Assembly: GCF_000718025.1 (NCBI RefSeq)
Contig: NZ_JODS01000001.1
Location: 620,001-684,000, forward strand
Length of the DNA stretch: 64,000 nt
From: Kitasatospora purpeofusca
Lineage (GTDB): Bacteria; Actinomycetota; Actinomycetes; Streptomycetales; Streptomycetaceae
Reading direction: 5' to 3'
The position numbers and the translations under genes are program-made. The notes under the pieces were generated by a model. The model ran no database searches, was not told where the DNA came from, and saw only the letters and a list, made by a program, of their open reading frames with translations. This document shows positions 32,482 to 42,665 of the stretch, in pieces (within the stretch, counting starts at the first letter, position 1; the number at the start of each line of letters is the position of its first letter).

Positions 32482-32605
32482 CGGGGGTGGTGTCCCTCGG
32501 GTTCGGGCTGCCGGACCGCGGGCAGCTCCGTCAGGGGTCGCTCCGGCCCGACAGCGCTGGTTGGAAGACACGCGGGACGCACGGACGCGCCCACGTTCAC
32601 AGCAC

Positions 32606-32718
32606 TGCGGCCGAAGGTCTCGCCGGCACCCGTCGGACGAAGATCCGCGGTGCCCCGGGCGCCGGGCCCCGAGGGGCCAGTATGTCGACGGTCCGGTGGA
32701 GGGCTACTCCCCTTCAAC
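32606..32718 (-). promoter_or_regulatory. yybP-ykoY manganese riboswitch
   Basis: Read on the minus strand, the segment opens with GAAGGGGAGTAGC, continues CGTCGACATACTGGCC, and closes with GCCGGCGAGACCTTCGGCC. These are the three conserved blocks of the yybP-ykoY (Mn2+ sensing) aptamer, RF00080. A minus-strand -10 box TAGGCT at 32725-32730 would place the transcript start at the aptamer's first base. About 125 nt of leader follow before the transporter's ATG. Binding of Mn2+ is expected to turn the exporter on. Confidence 0.88.
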
Positions 32719-32735
32719 TCGGCCAGCCTACCCGA

Positions 32736-33545
32736 TCACCGCTCCCGCCCGCCCGGCGCGGAGGCGGCGGGGGCACTGACACGGACCAGCCCCCGGCCGA
32801 CCAGCTCCAGCACCACCACGACCGCCGTCGACTCCACCGCCAGCAGCGCCACCAGCACGAACAACTGCACCGCGCCCGCCTGGACCGGCGAGGCCCCGCC
32901 GAGCAGCATGCCCACGAACGCCCCCGGCAGCGTGACCAGGCCCACCGTCCGGGTCTGGTCCAGCGCCGGGACGAGCGAGGTGGCGGCGGCCGTCCGGCAG
33001 ATCTCCATCCGGGCGTCCCGCTCCTCGAAGCCGAGCGCCAGCGCCGCCTCGACCTCGCCGTGCCGCTGGCGCAGCTCGTCCAGGGCGCGCCGCCCGGACA
33101 GCGAGGTGGCGGTGAGCGCGCCGCCGATCAGGATGCCGGCGACCGGGATCACCGACAGGCCCTTCGCCGGCAGCAGTCCGCTGCCGAGCAGCAGCACCAG
33201 CACCGGCAGCACCCCGGCGCCGATCGGCGCGGCCGCCCACAGCCAGGCCCGCCCCCGGTCGGGGACCATCCGACGGCCGGCGGTCCGCACCGCGACCGTG
33301 AACATCAGCAGCACGAAGAGCGCCGACCACCACAGCGAGTCGACCACCCAGGCGATCACCAGCGCGACCGCGGCGAGCTGGACCACCGCGCGCAGCCCGG
33401 CCCGCAGCACCGCGTGCCCGTGCCCGAGCCGGCCCCACCCCGCGACCGCGACGGCGGCCAGCAGCAGCACCGCGGTGACCGCGCCCAGCGCCGGGGTCAC
33501 CGGCAGCAGCTGTCCCCCGCCGGCGGCCGACGGGACACCGGGCAC
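32736..33545 (-). CDS. FetB-like ABC permease (UPF0014)
   Basis: This 269-residue membrane protein resembles E. coli FetB/YbbM, the permease of a putative iron exporter. It has about seven helices, the FVLLMFTVAVRTAGRRM segment, and the conserved block AALALGFEERDARMEICRTA...VPALDQTRTVGLVTLPGAFVGMLLGGASP. No FetA ATPase gene is adjacent. GTG 33545 is 3 bp after the mannosyltransferase stop, so it is translated from that mRNA. Its end abuts the Mn riboswitch promoter. Confidence 0.8.
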   Translation of the reverse strand: MPGVPSAAGGGQLLPVTPALGAVTAVLLLAAVAVAGWGRLGHGHAVLRAGLRAVVQLAAVALVIAWVVDSLWWSALFVLLMFTVAVRTAGRRMVPDRGRAWLWAAAPIGAGVLPVLVLLLGSGLLPAKGLSVIPVAGILIGGALTATSLSGRRALDELRQRHGEVEAALALGFEERDARMEICRTAAATSLVPALDQTRTVGLVTLPGAFVGMLLGGASPVQAGAVQLFVLVALLAVESTAVVVVLELVGRGLVRVSAPAASAPGGRER

Positions 33546-33548
33546 CGG

Positions 33549-35177
33549 TCAGATCCAGGTGGTGAACCACATCCGGTCCTGCCAGGACGTCATCGGGATC
33601 ACCTCCGCCGTGTACAGCGGGTAGAAGAAGGCGAAGCAGGCCATGATCGCCAGCACGACCAGTCCGGCCCCGGCGGCGCCGATCCGCCGCCGTTCGGGCC
33701 GGCAGCCCTCGGGGCCGAGCATCGCGCCCAGCATCTGCGCGACGGCCAGGCAGAGGAAGGGGACGAGCACCACCATGTAGAAGGAGAAGACCGTCCGCTC
33801 CTGGTACTGGAACCACGGCAGGTAGACACCGGCCACCGCGCACAGCACCGCGCCGGAGCGCCAGTCCCGGCGGAAGGCCCACCGCCAGAGCAGGTAGACC
33901 AGGGCGAAGCAGGCCGTCCACCAGAGCAGCGGGGTGCCGAGACCGAGGATCTGCGCCGCGCAGCCGCCGGACGCGGTGCAGCCGTGCTGGCCGGCCGGCA
34001 CCTGCTCCCAGTACATCGAGACCGGCCGGCCCTGGACCAGCCAGCTGAACGGGTTGGACTGGTAGGTGTGCGGGCTGCTGAGACCGGTGTTGAAGTCGTA
34101 CATCTGCGCGTGGTAGTGCCAGAGGCTGCGCAGCGGCGCGGGCACCCAGCTCATCGGGAGCTGCGGCAGCGGGACGCCGAGGAAGCTGTCCGGGGACAGC
34201 CCGGCCCGGTCGTCGGCCCAGTGCCGGTCGAAGCCGCCGCCGGTCGCGCCCTTGCCGCCGCCGGTGAACAGCCAGCCCGCCCAGCCGCCGACGTAGACGA
34301 CGAGGGCGGCGCCGACCGTGGCGAGGAAGGCGGGCCCGGCGTCCCGGCGGAGCATGGAGCGCCAGGGGCGGCGGGCGCCGGCCCAGCGGCGGCCCGACCG
34401 GTCCCACAGCACGGTGAGCACGCCGAAGGCGGCCAGCACCATCACGCCGTTCCACTTGACGCCGGCGGCGGCGCCCAGGCAGACCCCGGCGGCGATCCGC
34501 CAGGGCCGCCACCCGAGCCGGACGGTGTCCCCGCCCCGGTCGGGGAGGACTGCGGCGAGCCGGGCCCGGGCGTGGTCGCGGTCGATCAGCAGCGCGCCGA
34601 AGGCGGCCAGGACGAAGAACATCTGGACGCCGTCGAGCAGGCCGACCCGGCTCATCACCAGTTGCAGGCCGTCCACGGCCATCAGCAGGGCGGCGGTGCA
34701 GCCGATCAGGGTGGAGCCGAAGAGCCGGCGGCCGATCCGGGCCAGCATCAGCACGGTGACGGTGCCGAGCAGCGCGGTCATGAACCGCCAGCCGAAGGGG
34801 TGCAGGCCGAAGGCCCACTCGCCGAGCGAGATCACCCACTTGCCGAGCGGCGGGTGGGCGATGAACTCGGGCGCCGAGGTGAGCGGGATCTGCTGCGGGA
34901 CGCCGAGCACCTGCTCGTTCGCGTGCTCCGGCCAGGTGCCCTCGTAGCCCTGCCGCAGCAGGGACCAGGCGTCCTTGGGGTAGTAGGTCTCGTCGAAGAC
35001 GAAGGCGTTGGGGTGGCCGAGGTTCCAGAACCGCAGCAGACCGGCGAAGAGCGCCACCGCGATCGGCCCGAGCCAGTCCCAGCGGGCCGCCGCCAGGCGC
35101 GACAGCCCTCGCCGCTCCGGTGCCGGGGCGGCGGGCTCCGTCGCGGCCGGTGGATGGGTGAGCGCCGCTTGGGTCAT
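33549..35177 (-). CDS. pmt: Dolichyl-phosphate-mannose-protein mannosyltransferase
   Basis: This 542-residue GT39 membrane enzyme moves mannose from polyprenyl-phosphate-mannose to Ser/Thr of proteins crossing the membrane. It shows the catalytic loop NAFVFDETYYPKDAW with the conserved Asp-Glu, then HPPLGKW, MSRVGLLDGVQMFF and at least nine helices. The C-terminal WQDRMWFTTWI matches the actinobacterial Pmt end. In S. coelicolor, Pmt is needed for phage phiC31 reception and antibiotic tolerance. Start ATG 35177; upstream in-frame codons to 35249 are considered leader. Confidence 0.9.
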   Translation of the reverse strand: MTQAALTHPPAATEPAAPAPERRGLSRLAAARWDWLGPIAVALFAGLLRFWNLGHPNAFVFDETYYPKDAWSLLRQGYEGTWPEHANEQVLGVPQQIPLTSAPEFIAHPPLGKWVISLGEWAFGLHPFGWRFMTALLGTVTVLMLARIGRRLFGSTLIGCTAALLMAVDGLQLVMSRVGLLDGVQMFFVLAAFGALLIDRDHARARLAAVLPDRGGDTVRLGWRPWRIAAGVCLGAAAGVKWNGVMVLAAFGVLTVLWDRSGRRWAGARRPWRSMLRRDAGPAFLATVGAALVVYVGGWAGWLFTGGGKGATGGGFDRHWADDRAGLSPDSFLGVPLPQLPMSWVPAPLRSLWHYHAQMYDFNTGLSSPHTYQSNPFSWLVQGRPVSMYWEQVPAGQHGCTASGGCAAQILGLGTPLLWWTACFALVYLLWRWAFRRDWRSGAVLCAVAGVYLPWFQYQERTVFSFYMVVLVPFLCLAVAQMLGAMLGPEGCRPERRRIGAAGAGLVVLAIMACFAFFYPLYTAEVIPMTSWQDRMWFTTWI

Positions 35178-35349
35178 GGTCTCGGTAGCCTCGCCGCTTC
35201 GCCGTTCTCGCCGGGTGCCGGCCCCGAGGGGGTCGGGCCGGACGGTCAACAGCCACCGACACTATGTGCCGGTGGGCGCGAAACCAAGCGCGACGGGCGC
35301 CGGACAGGTGACCTGTCGGGCGCCCGTCGCGGGCGGTCGGGCGGCGGGG

Positions 35350-36687
35350 TCAGGCGGCGGCCTGGAGCTCCCGGACCGGTCGGGCCGGGGTGCGGACCGG
35401 GGTGGCGGGGGCGTGCTCGTCCCCGGCCGAGGGGGCCGCGTTGTCCTGGGCCGCGGTGAGGTACGGGCGCAGGCGCAGTGCCTGGACCACGATCAGCACG
35501 GTGCAGCCGGCCATCGCCGCCAGGTAGACCGGCCAGGTGCCGGAGCCGACCAGCAGCACGCCCACGGCGGGGCCGACGGCGATCGCGATCTGCTTCACCA
35601 GGGCGTACCCGGCGTTGTAGGTGCCGAGCAGCCGGGCCGGGGCGAGGTCCGCGACCATCGGGCCCATGGTCGGGGCCAGCAGCGACTCGCCGACGCCGAA
35701 CAGGGCGTAGATCGAGACGATCGCGACCGTGGCGGCCATCGCCTCGGTCCGGACCAGACCGGCCACCAGGGCCATCGCCCAGGCGCCGAGCCAGACCACG
35801 CCGGCGGCGGCCATCGCGGTGGTGCGGCGGCGGCGGGCGGTGATCCGCACCATGAACATCTGCAGCACCACGATGGTCAGCGCGTTGGCGCCGATGGCGA
35901 TGCCCAGGGTGGACGGGGCGGTGCCGACGGTGTCGGTGGCGAAGGCCGCGACGCCGGACTCGAACTGGCCGTAGCAGGTGAAGAAGATCAGCCCGGCGAG
36001 CACGCAGAGCCGCACCATGGCCTTGTCGGCGACCAGGGCGCGCAGGCCCCGCGGGGCGTCGGCGCCGTCCTGGACCAGCAGCGGCGCGGCCTTCGGGATC
36101 CGCGCGGTGCCGGTCACCAGGGCGAGGCCGAGGAAGGTGACGGCCTCGATGGTGAACAGCCGGGTCAGGCTGGCCGGGTCGGCGACGTCCACGATCTGCC
36201 CGCCGACCAGTGCGCCGATGCCCATGCCCAGGTTGATCAGGGTGAACTGGAGCGCGAAGGCGTGCGAGCGGGTCGCCGCGGTGGAGCAGCGGACGATCAT
36301 GGTGGCGAGCGCCGGCTGGCAGGTGGTGACACCCGCGCCGAACAGGAACGAGGAGACCAGCAGGGCCGGGGTGCCGGTGGCGTGCCCGAAGGCGAACGCG
36401 CCGGTGGCGGCCAGCGCGGCGCCGGCCAGCAGCACCGGGCGCGGGCCGTAGCGGTCGATGCCCCGGCCGGTGAACGGCAGCACGGCGAGCGCGGCCAGCG
36501 CGAAGACGGTGAACACCATCCCGGCGGCCAGCGCGCCCAGCCCGCGCACCTGGTCCACGTACACGAACATGTACGGCATCGTGAACCCGCTGCCGAACGC
36601 GCTGAGCGCGTTCCCGATCTGGACGCGGCGCAGCGGGCCGCCCGCCCCACGTCGCTGCTGCCTCTGCTGCTTCACCGTGCCGGTCAC
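35350..36687 (-). CDS. MFS transporter, 12 helices
   Basis: This 445-residue major-facilitator protein has QIGNALSAFGSGFTMPYMFVYVDQV in helix 1 and GRGIDRYGPRPVLL (helix 2-3 motif A variant). Helices continue through TVLIVVQALRL, followed by a hydrophilic tail. GTG 36687 is chosen since AAGGGG lies 8 bp upstream; GTG 36696 is the alternative. It is divergent from the MarR gene at 36858 across a repeat-rich operator region, so it is probably repressed by that MarR and exports the inducer. Confidence 0.85.
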   Translation of the reverse strand: MTGTVKQQRQQRRGAGGPLRRVQIGNALSAFGSGFTMPYMFVYVDQVRGLGALAAGMVFTVFALAALAVLPFTGRGIDRYGPRPVLLAGAALAATGAFAFGHATGTPALLVSSFLFGAGVTTCQPALATMIVRCSTAATRSHAFALQFTLINLGMGIGALVGGQIVDVADPASLTRLFTIEAVTFLGLALVTGTARIPKAAPLLVQDGADAPRGLRALVADKAMVRLCVLAGLIFFTCYGQFESGVAAFATDTVGTAPSTLGIAIGANALTIVVLQMFMVRITARRRRTTAMAAAGVVWLGAWAMALVAGLVRTEAMAATVAIVSIYALFGVGESLLAPTMGPMVADLAPARLLGTYNAGYALVKQIAIAVGPAVGVLLVGSGTWPVYLAAMAGCTVLIVVQALRLRPYLTAAQDNAAPSAGDEHAPATPVRTPARPVRELQAAA

Positions 36688-36746
36688 CGTGCACACCCCT
36701 TCCTGCGGACTCCGCCCGTCAGGGCTTCGTCAGTTTTCACTGGATA

Positions 36747-36830
36747 CTCTTAAGACCGGAAGACTTAAGAGCTAAAGTTTGACTCTAAAGTCTTAGCACC
36801 GGAAGAGTGCGGAGTCAAAGTCTTAAGGAG
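36747..36830. promoter_or_regulatory. Clustered MarR operator sites between MFS and marR
   Basis: An AT-rich island in the 170-bp divergent gap holds CTCTTAAG (36747-36754) with CTTAAGAG (36764-36771), plus GACTCTAAAGTC (36781-36792) and AGTCAAAGTCTTAAGG near 36813-36828. On the minus strand TTGACT followed 17 bp later by TAAGAC is a good promoter toward the MFS gene. The repeated AGTCTTA(AG) elements overlap it. Confidence 0.7.
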
Positions 36831-36857
36831 TGCACCCCACATGCGACACTGGTCCGC

Positions 36858-37418
36858 ATGACTGCAGAGAAGCCCGCGCCGGCCACCGCCCGCGAGCTGG
36901 GCATCGCCGAGCAGGTGGCGCTCTACCAGCGGGAATTCCCCACCGTGGACCCCCAGGTCGAGACCATCGTGCAGACCCTGTCCCGGGTCGCCCGGCGGAT
37001 GACCGTCGCCTACGACCGGCAGCTCACTGTGCTGGGAATCACGGCCGCGGAGTGGGAGGTGCTGAAGGCGCTGGTGGTGTCCGGCAGCCCGTACCGGCTC
37101 GGGCCGGGCGAGCTGGCCAAGCGGCTCGGGCTGACCCCGGCCGCGATGACCCACCGGGTCGACCGGATGGTGGCCGAGGGCCTGGTCACCCGGGACCGGG
37201 ACGAGAACAACCGGGTCCGGGTGATCATCGAGCTGACCGACCTCGGCCGGGACAAGTGGCTGGAGTCGATGCGGATGGCCGCCGTCTTCGAGGAGGAGCT
37301 GCTCCAGGACGTCGTCGGCGAGGACCGTACCGTGCTCTCCGGGATGCTGGCCCGGATGCTGCGGCGGATCGAGGAGAGCCGGCCGGACACCTCGGGGCCC
37401 GCCGCCGAGCAGGACTGA
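36858..37418 (+). CDS. MarR-family regulator
   Basis: This 186-residue MarR protein has LGITAAEWEVLKALVVSG, the recognition helix region LAKRLGLTPAAMTHRVDRMVAEGLVTR, and the wing RDENNRVRVIIELT. ATG 36858 is used; an in-frame ATG at 36807 would place the operator inside the gene. It is divergent from an MFS exporter, the classic arrangement for ligand-relieved repression of efflux. It ends before a strong hairpin. Confidence 0.9.
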   Translation: MTAEKPAPATARELGIAEQVALYQREFPTVDPQVETIVQTLSRVARRMTVAYDRQLTVLGITAAEWEVLKALVVSGSPYRLGPGELAKRLGLTPAAMTHRVDRMVAEGLVTRDRDENNRVRVIIELTDLGRDKWLESMRMAAVFEEELLQDVVGEDRTVLSGMLARMLRRIEESRPDTSGPAAEQD

Positions 37419-37451
37419 CGCGCCCCGGGGCGACCCCGGGACAGCAGAAGA

Positions 37452-37490
37452 CGTCCGGCCCGCCGGGGGTGTCCCCCGGCGGGCCGGACG
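37452..37490. terminator. Bidirectional hairpin
   Basis: A perfect 18-bp inverted repeat (37452-37469 with 37473-37490) with a 3-nt loop sits between the convergent marR and chitinase genes. Confidence 0.85.
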
Positions 37491-37546
37491 CTCGGTGCGA
37501 CAGGTGCGAGGGTCCGTCAGGTCCTCACCCGGTCGTTACTACTGGG

Positions 37547-39346
<1,800 letters not shown>

Positions 39347-39546
39347 GGGTGCTGACTCCTGGTGTGGGGGATTCCGCCGGGTCCGGGAACGCGCGCACGG
39401 GGTGGGGCCGTACGACCAGGACATGACAGAACAGGATGGGGGAATCGAACGGAGCATGCCTTGACGGACGCCGGGATATGCCGAACCGGCGCCAGCGGCG
39501 AACCGCTGACGCCGGCTCAGGGGCTCCCTGCACCTGGGCACTAAAA

Positions 39547-39558
39547 TGGACTAGACCA
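39547..39558. promoter_or_regulatory. DasR-responsive (dre-like) site in chitinase promoter
   Basis: TGGACTAGACCA differs by one base from the dre core TGGTCTAGACCA. On the minus strand TTGACG lies just upstream with an AT-rich ATTTTAG about 18-20 bp later, so the site overlaps a plausible -35/-10 spacer, as at known Streptomyces chitinase promoters. Confidence 0.75.
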
Positions 39559-39617
39559 ACTACCCCGTCAAGGGGTGATGTTGAGCCTTGAGCCGCCGTT
39601 AAGGTTCCCCCGGAACC

Positions 39618-39657
39618 CCTCCGCCCCCGCTGACCTGCGGGTCAACGGGGGCGGAGG
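39618..39657 (-). terminator. Hairpin after the FxLYD-type lipoprotein gene
   Basis: Arms at 39618-39629 and 39646-39657 (CCTCCGCCCCCG and its complement) pair perfectly, with extra pairing TGACC/GGTCA inside. It lies 37 bp beyond the lipoprotein stop. Confidence 0.75.
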
Positions 39658-39693
39658 AGGTCGGACGGCCGGCCCGGAGCCGGCCGGGTCCGC

Positions 39694-40410
39694 TCAGTAG
39701 CGGACGGCATTGGCGACCACGGCCTTCACCGAGCCCGAGAGGTCCCGGTTGCTGAGCGCCTTCGCCTCGGTGCTCTTCCCGGCCTCGACGTCCGGCACGG
39801 TCACCGCGGTCGCGTCCAGCACGTTGCCGCTGTCGTCGGTGAAGTTGACCTGGATCACGTACCGGTTGCTGCCCTGCTGCTCGTGGTTGGTGACGGTCAG
39901 CGTCGTCTGGGCCTTGCCGTCCGTGAAGGACACCGCCCCCGCCGAGACGTCCGCCTTCGCGTCCAGGCCGCCCTTGACCCCGGCGAGCGCCGAGGAGGCC
40001 GCGGCCTGGGCGGAGGAGGCCGCGGAGGCCAGCGAGGAGGAGATCCCGCCCGCCGCCGAGGCGAGCGCCGAACTCGCGGCCGAGGCGGCGGCGGAGGCCG
40101 CTCCCGCGATACCCGACCCCACCTGCCCGGCGGCCGAGGAGACCGCACTGCCCGCGCTGCTGCTCGACGAGCAGCCCGCCAGCGCGGCGCCGCCGAGCAG
40201 GGCGGCGCCCACGACCGCGGCCACGGCGCGGCCGGGCCGGCGGACGGCGGGGGCCTGCGGGTCCCCGGCGGTCCGACGCGGCGGCGCGGCCGGGTGCGGG
40301 GAGGTGGCGGTCGCGGTGGTGACAGCCGTGACGGAGGTGGCAGCGGTGCCAGTGGTGGCGGCGGTCCGGCGGGGCGGAGCCGCGGTGCGGCGGAGCGGCT
40401 GGCGGTCCAT
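39694..40410 (-). CDS. FxLYD-type putative lipoprotein
   Basis: This 238-residue protein has a long Thr/Ala-rich N-terminus, a hydrophobic helix ending in a lipobox (GAALLGGAALAGCSSS, Cys near 80), an Ala/Ser-rich low-complexity segment, and a C-terminal 85-residue beta domain (VSFTDGKAQTTLTVTNHEQQGSNRYVIQVNFTDDSGNVLD), as in FxLYD domains. The lipobox sits unusually far from ATG 40410, so the true start may be later. Likely exported and lipid-anchored; function unknown. Confidence 0.65.
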   Translation of the reverse strand: MDRQPLRRTAAPPRRTAATTGTAATSVTAVTTATATSPHPAAPPRRTAGDPQAPAVRRPGRAVAAVVGAALLGGAALAGCSSSSSAGSAVSSAAGQVGSGIAGAASAAASAASSALASAAGGISSSLASAASSAQAAASSALAGVKGGLDAKADVSAGAVSFTDGKAQTTLTVTNHEQQGSNRYVIQVNFTDDSGNVLDATAVTVPDVEAGKSTEAKALSNRDLSGSVKAVVANAVRY

Positions 40411-40615
40411 CGGGGTCCTCGATTCTGGCCGGCGCCGGGGTCCCGGCGCGCCTCCCCGCCCACGTTCCGGGGGCCGGGAGGCGCTCGCCAACAGGGCTGG
40501 TGCGTTCGGGTGAGCCCGGCCGGACGGCGCGGGACAGGGGCGTTCGGGTCCGTTCGGGGGTGGTTACGCAGCGGTTCCGGGGCAGTTCCGGGGCGGTTCC
40601 GGGGACGGGCCGGCC

Positions 40616-41176
40616 TCAGGAGAGCCCGGAGCCGTCCTGGGTGTCCGCCTCCACCGCCGCGCGCTCCTCCGCCAGCCGGACGGCGTGCCGCCGACGGGCC
40701 ACCACGCCGTACGCGGAGGCCGCGCTCGCCACGAAGGCCAGGGCGCCGACCCACGGCTGGTCGAAGGCGTGCCCGGTCAGGTGGTCGATCGAGTACCGGC
40801 CGGGGCCGGCCAGCCCCAGCGCCAGCCCGGTCGCACCCAGGAACGCCGGGTACTCGTAGCCGCCGGACATCACGAAGAAGCCGGCCGGGGCGTGCACCGC
40901 GACCGCGCCGGCCATGGTGCCGGCCACCACCGCGCCGGCCGCCGGGGTGGCCAGCCCGACCAGCAGCATCGCGCCGCCGCCGGCCTCGCCGAGACCGGCG
41001 GCCAGGGCGCTCTGGCGCGCCGGATGGAAGCCCATCGCCTCCATCGCCTTGGCGGTGCCGTCCAGGCCGCCACCGCCGAACCAGCCGAACAGCTTCTGGG
41101 TGCCGTGGGCGATCAGCACGCCGCCGACGGCGCCGCGCAGTGCCAGCAGACCCAGGTCCTTACGGTTCAGAGCCAT
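40616..41176 (-). CDS. DoxX-family membrane protein
   Basis: This 186-residue four-helix protein matches DoxX: LGLLALRGAVGGVLIAHGTQKLFGWFGG, GLGEAGGGAMLLVGLATPAAG and AVHAPAGFFVMSGGYEYP. Related mycobacterial DoxX pairs with SodA and a thiosulfate sulfurtransferase in redox balance, but neither is adjacent here. ATG 41176 follows GAAGGGGA. The C-terminus is hydrophilic and cytoplasmic. Confidence 0.85.
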   Translation of the reverse strand: MALNRKDLGLLALRGAVGGVLIAHGTQKLFGWFGGGGLDGTAKAMEAMGFHPARQSALAAGLGEAGGGAMLLVGLATPAAGAVVAGTMAGAVAVHAPAGFFVMSGGYEYPAFLGATGLALGLAGPGRYSIDHLTGHAFDQPWVGALAFVASAASAYGVVARRRHAVRLAEERAAVEADTQDGSGLS

Positions 41177-41357
41177 GTCGAAGTCCCCTTCGGGAGCCCT
41201 CCGCCGAATGGTGGGGAGGTCCGGCTTCCATGGCACCGGAAACGGCGGCTCCACTCGACCCGGGGCGGCCGTTCGGGCGAATGACCGCGTTCGTGGGAAT
41301 AACCCGTCGGGGGCGTGGCGGCCGGGCGGCGGTGATCGTCGCGGCCATGCTTGGCCC

Positions 41358-41993
41358 ATGTTCGTCTTCAACCTGAGCAGCGCCTTCATCGCCTTCTTCG
41401 CCGTGGTCGGCCCGCCCAAGGTCCTGCTGTCCTTCGCCCGGCTGGCCACCACCCGCACCACCGGGGAGCTGCGGCGCCTCGCGGCGTGGAGCACCGTCGT
41501 CTCCGCGGTGGTCGGCGCGGTCATGGCCTACAGCGCGGACTTCGTGACCACGCTGTTCCACATCAGCGACCAGTCGCTGCAGCTCGCCGGCGGGCTGATC
41601 TTCTTCGTCTACGCGGTCGCCCTGGTCTTCGGGGTCCACCTGGGCTGGGGCACCGACGAGGCGGACGAGCACCTGATGAGCCCACTGGTGGACGGCATCC
41701 GCGAACTGCTGCTGCCCTACCTGGCCAGCCCGCTCGCGGTCACCGCGGTGCTGGTCGCCTCGCTCGTCAAGGACGACTGGGGCTGGCGCACCACCGTGGC
41801 CGGCGCGTACATCGCCGTGGTGCTGATCAACTACGTCTGCGTGGCCCTGCTCGCCCCGCTGATGCGGCACAGCCACCGCACCTCGCTGGAGGTGCTCTCC
41901 CGGCTGCTCGGACTGCTGCTGGCGGCGGTCGGCGTCGAGCTGTTCCTGAACGGGCTGGCCGGACTCGGCCTGCACCTGCCCGACGGGCACTGA
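41358..41993 (+). CDS. MarC-family integral membrane protein
   Basis: This 211-residue protein has six helices and resembles the MarC/UPF0056 family: FNLSSAFIAFFAVVGPPKVL at the start (usually NPIG) and LLPYLASPLAVTAVLV in the middle. A charged loop (TDEADEHLMSPLVDG) separates the halves. The conserved Asn-Pro-Ile motif is degenerate here, so it is a divergent member. Function of the family is not settled. It is divergent from the doxX-like gene by 181 bp. Confidence 0.7.
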   Translation: MFVFNLSSAFIAFFAVVGPPKVLLSFARLATTRTTGELRRLAAWSTVVSAVVGAVMAYSADFVTTLFHISDQSLQLAGGLIFFVYAVALVFGVHLGWGTDEADEHLMSPLVDGIRELLLPYLASPLAVTAVLVASLVKDDWGWRTTVAGAYIAVVLINYVCVALLAPLMRHSHRTSLEVLSRLLGLLLAAVGVELFLNGLAGLGLHLPDGH

Positions 41994-42035
41994 ACCGCCC
42001 GCCGGTACAGGTCAGGGCCGCGCGGGCCCGGCGGC

Positions 42036-42578
42036 TCAGACCGCCGCGGCCAGCCGCACCAGTGCCTCCGCGATCCGGTCGCGCACCAGCGGGTCGGCGA
42101 CCAGCCCGTCCGCGCCGACGTCCCCGCGCGCCAGCGGCAGCCGCACGCAGGCCCCCTCCACCACGGCGGCCCCGGTGTAGCCGAGCACCGTGCGCAGCGA
42201 CTCCTCCGCGCCCAGGCCCCGTCCCGCCCCGGCGGCGTTGATCCAGGCGGCCGGCTTGTCCACGATCTCCATCCCGCCGACCGTCCAGTCCAGCAGGTTC
42301 TTGAAGCTGCCCGGCAGGGTCCCGGCGTACTCGGGCACGCAGATCAGCAGCGCGTCGGCGGCCTCCACGGCCTCGCGCAGCGCGGTGACCGGCTCCGGCA
42401 GCGGATCGGTGTCGAGGTCCGGGTTGAAGTGCGGCAGTCCGGCCAGCCCGGTGTAGTAGGTGGTCGCGACGCCCTCGGTGGCCAGCGCCACGGCGGCGGC
42501 GGTGCGCAGCACCGTCTCGTTGACGGACCCGGCGCGCAGGCTGCCCGGGAGCAGCAGGATGTGACGGTCGTTCGGCAT
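42036..42578 (-). CDS. NAD(P)H-dependent FMN reductase
   Basis: This 180-residue flavodoxin-like enzyme reduces FMN or quinone-like substrates. The FMN phosphate loop is LPGSLRAGSVNETVL (GSxRxxSxN), with PEYAGTLPGSFKNLLDW as the second flavin-binding loop. The start is ATG 42578. It converges on the marC-like gene with a 42-bp gap. It could supply reduced flavin to a monooxygenase; no partner is adjacent. Confidence 0.88.
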   Translation of the reverse strand: MPNDRHILLLPGSLRAGSVNETVLRTAAAVALATEGVATTYYTGLAGLPHFNPDLDTDPLPEPVTALREAVEAADALLICVPEYAGTLPGSFKNLLDWTVGGMEIVDKPAAWINAAGAGRGLGAEESLRTVLGYTGAAVVEGACVRLPLARGDVGADGLVADPLVRDRIAEALVRLAAAV

Positions 42579-42665
42579 GGGCAGGAACCTAGCGCGCGCG
42601 ACATCCCGTCCGCGCCGATTGTCCACCGGTCACGGCACGACCGCCGGTCACAGCACGACCACCGG

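Noticed and set aside
30709..33624. 971-codon open frame on the plus strand
   Set aside because: Crosses a peptidoglycan-binding gene in another frame, two genes on the other strand and a riboswitch; Arg/Pro/Gly-rich shadow.
32487..35459. 990-codon open frame on the plus strand
   Set aside because: Antisense to the FetB-like and mannosyltransferase genes; His/Gln/Asp-rich translation without domains.
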